Part shown: positions 62,199-64,000 of the stretch, piece by piece
Numbering within the stretch: position 1 is the stretch's first letter
How the letters are laid out: each line of letters opens with the position of its first letter
Assembly: GCA_947259725.1 (NCBI GenBank)
Contig: CAMYNM010000005.1
Span: forward strand, 1-64,000
DNA from: CALZIK01 sp945787635
GTDB taxonomy: Bacteria; Acidobacteriota; Thermoanaerobaculia; Multivoradales; JAHEKO01
Reading direction: 5' to 3'
Length of the DNA stretch: 64,000 bases
Notes under the pieces: model-generated
Databases searched by the model: none
Seen by the model: the letters and a program-made list of their open reading frames with translations, nothing else
What the model was told of the DNA's origin: nothing
Translations under genes and position numbers: made by a program

Positions 62199-64000
62199 TG
62201 CAAGGCGCGGATCGCAAGAACATGCTCAAACAGGCCCGGCAGTCCATTGCAATCGGATCGAGCCTTCTGATGCTGGCCGGGGTCCTCACCCTTGCCGATC
62301 CGGTCTTCGCCGACCTCTGGTACGAGCACTACGCCGCGGCCGAGAAGGCTCTCTCCGAGGCGAAGTGGTCGGCAGCCATCGACGAGCTCAACAACGCACT
62401 CGAAAAGAAGGGTGACCCCGGAGCGCGGGCACGCACCTACGGAATGAAGTTCACCGCCTACTTCCCGTATCTGAAGCTCGGCATCGCCTACTACGAGCTC
62501 GGGCGGATCGACGCCGCGCTCCAGGCCTTCGAGACCGAAGAGCGGCTGGGGGCCATCGCTCAGTCCGCGCCGGATCGCGCCGAGCTGGAACGGTATCGGA
62601 GTCTGGCGCTCGAAGCGCAGAGATCAAGGGCCGAAGAAGAGGCCGCTCGGATCCAGCGCGTGGTCCAGTACGGCCTGGCCGAAGCCGCGCGGCTCGAGAG
62701 CGCGGGCGACGCCGAAGGCGCCATCGCCGCCTTGGGACAAGCGCTCGCGGTTTCGCCCGACGACAAGAGCGCGCTGGGAGTGCTGCAACGCCTGCGAGCC
62801 GAGCTGGCGGATCAGCAAGCGCAGGAAGAGCAGCGAGAGCGCGTGTCCGGACTGGTCGGTCGCGGTCGTGATCTGCTCGGTAAGGATCGTCTCGCCGAGG
62901 CCTCGAGCGTGCTGCGGCAGGCTTTGGACCTGGCGGAAAACTCGGAGGCGCGCGCGCTTCTCGATCAGGCCGAGCGCCGGCTGCGGGCCGAGCTTCAGGG
63001 CGAGCAACGCTCACGCTCGGTGGATCGGGGTCTCGCCGAGGTAGTCACGCTCCGCGATGCCGGCCGAATCGAGGAAGCGCTCGGGCAGCTCCAACCTCTC
63101 CTCACCCTCGACCCGACCAACAGTGAGGTGCGCTCGCTCGAGAGGACGCTACTCGATCAACAGGCGCAGGCGGAGCAGCTTCGCCTCAGAAGCGAAGCGG
63201 TCAACGAGTTTCTGGCCGCAGCCGAAACGGCGCTCGCCGCCGCGAAGTTCGAAGACTCCCTCGCGTCCGCCAACCGCGTCCTGGCCATCGACACCGGCAA
63301 CGAGACCGCTCTGGACCAGCTCGCGCGCGCCTACCGGGCGATTAACCGGCGCCTACTGGGGACTTCCCCACGGCAGAATTTTCCTCCCGCCATCCGATTC
63401 GCCGACCGACGCCAGGAGCTCGAAGACGGCGGGTTCGCCGAACTCGTGCGCCGCCCGAAACTGCGCTTGACCGGGGTCGTGATCGACGATTCCGCGGTCA
63501 CCGTCGAACTCCTTACATCAGACGATCATCCGCTGGCGGTCTCGGCCTCAAGCCAGCCCCTGGGTGATCTCTACATCACCGAGTTCCAGCTCGCGCACAG
63601 CCTCGAGCCCGGGGTGACCACGCTTCGCCTGGTCGCCATGGATGCCGAGACTCTGACTTCGAGCGCCGAGTACACGGTCGTCTATTTGAAACCGTTCTTC
63701 CGCGCGGCTTGGTTCTACGGCGCCTTGGCCGCTCTACTCGCGGTGGCCGCGGGTGCCCTTCTCACCGTGCGCGCGCGCCGCAGGCTCCGTCTGCGCCGAC
63801 GCCGCTTCAATCCCTACATGGCCGGCGCGCCGGTCCTCGACGGCAAGCTCTTCTTCGGCCGCGAACAGCTTCTCGAGCGCATTCTCCAGACGCTCCACAA
63901 CAACAGCCTGCTCCTTCACGGCGAACGCCGGATCGGCAAGACTTCGCTCCAGCACCAACTCAAGAAACGGCTCGAAGCCCTGGAAGACCCTGCCTATGAG
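62198..64000 (+). CDS. TPR / beta-sandwich / membrane helix / P-loop ATPase protein (runs off the window)
   Basis: 601 codons with no stop before the edge. ATG at 62198 overlaps the previous stop by one base; ATG 62222 is possible. Signal peptide (LMLAGVLTLADPVFAD), then TPR-like helices (about 40-400: YYELGRIDAALQAFETEERLG; AIAALGQALAVSPDDKSALGVL), a beta-sandwich (about 420-495), a membrane helix near 500-522 (GALAALLAVAAGALLTV) with a basic flank, then LFFGREQLLERI and Walker A GERRIGKTS (about 575) of an AAA_16/STAND-type ATPase. This places TPRs outside and the ATPase inside. Possibly a signalling NTPase tied to the outer-membrane lipids or barrel encoded upstream. Confidence 0.8.
   Translation, partial: MQGADRKNMLKQARQSIAIGSSLLMLAGVLTLADPVFADLWYEHYAAAEKALSEAKWSAAIDELNNALEKKGDPGARARTYGMKFTAYFPYLKLGIAYYELGRIDAALQAFETEERLGAIAQSAPDRAELERYRSLALEAQRSRAEEEAARIQRVVQYGLAEAARLESAGDAEGAIAALGQALAVSPDDKSALGVLQRLRAELADQQAQEEQRERVSGLVGRGRDLLGKDRLAEASSVLRQALDLAENSEARALLDQAERRLRAELQGEQRSRSVDRGLAEVVTLRDAGRIEEALGQLQPLLTLDPTNSEVRSLERTLLDQQAQAEQLRLRSEAVNEFLAAAETALAAAKFEDSLASANRVLAIDTGNETALDQLARAYRAINRRLLGTSPRQNFPPAIRFADRRQELEDGGFAELVRRPKLRLTGVVIDDSAVTVELLTSDDHPLAVSASSQPLGDLYITEFQLAHSLEPGVTTLRLVAMDAETLTSSAEYTVVYLKPFFRAAWFYGALAALLAVAAGALLTVRARRRLRLRRRRFNPYMAGAPVLDGKLFFGREQLLERILQTLHNNSLLLHGERRIGKTSLQHQLKKRLEALEDPAYE

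Noticed and set aside
1..64000. rRNA, tRNA and riboswitch genes
   Set aside because: Reading the intergenic spaces on both strands I found no convincing rRNA, complete tRNA cloverleaf or known riboswitch core; a covariance-model search was not possible here.

Overview
GC-rich chromosomal segment of a diderm (Gram-negative) bacterium. The outer-membrane gene set (a BamA-like barrel, a phosphate porin, FadL-type barrels, RND pumps), a wax-ester synthase, tail-collar proteins outside any prophage, LRALGY-ended alkaline-phosphatase-fold hydrolases and a TPR/ATPase membrane protein would fit an acidobacterial genome of the Thermoanaerobaculia type. That placement is inference from gene content; no rRNA or other decisive marker is present. 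A 17-base N run at 7636-7652 shows that this is a scaffolded draft assembly.

Layout. 1-100 looks like the end of an insertion sequence. 167-3843 (minus) is a ferrous-iron locus: polyferredoxin, FeoB and a Cys-rich FeoA-like protein. 4010-5683 holds a DUF6916-like protein, a small-protein/nucleotidyltransferase pair and a GNAT gene broken by an internal deletion. 5918-16820 (minus) is a surface-protein locus: a Tat-signal protein, a giant secreted protein of more than 2870 residues, and three tandem tail-collar proteins ending at a good terminator. 17014-23884 holds a PAS-GGDEF diguanylate cyclase, a sulfatase-like hydrolase, and a GMC oxidoreductase / hydrolase / WS-DGAT run. 23923-28413 (minus) is a four-gene operon in which every junction is a 4-nt stop/start overlap: BamA-like barrel, DUF4390-like protein, NtrY-like kinase, NtrX-like regulator. 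28743-33263 carries Ppx/GppA facing a MscS-CorA-CHAD operon. 33407-41323 (minus) is an RND efflux operon (adaptor and two pumps) whose last pump gene is broken. 41464-47135 is an operon of an acyltransferase, a GcvT-like protein and two phytoene-dehydrogenase-like FAD enzymes. 47246-49148 has miscellaneous metabolic genes.

49160-58148 is a compact Pho regulon: Pho box, pstS, a PhoU fusion, pstC, pstA, two pstB genes, then the facing OprP-like porin with its own Pho box, phoR and phoB. Two things in it look new. The two PstB ATPases carry complementary defects: one keeps the LSGGQ signature but has lost the Q-loop Gln and switch His, while the other keeps those but has lost LSGGQ. They should therefore form a heterodimer with one complete ATP site. 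PhoU is fused to an arsenate-reductase/low-molecular-weight-phosphatase-like domain that has lost its catalytic Cys and Arg, so it may be a sensor domain.

58186-64000 holds two paralogous FadL-type barrels, a lipoprotein, a miniature FadL paralogue made of a signal peptide joined to the last strands, and the start of a membrane protein with extracytoplasmic TPRs and a cytoplasmic P-loop ATPase. A short hairpin repeat (core TGTAGCGGTCGA...TCGACCG) is scattered in intergenic spaces at 103-160, 5228-5311, 5694-5720 and 54797-54862. Two genes (GNAT, second RND) each lack about 100 bp out of frame; this is either real decay or a repeated assembly fault.
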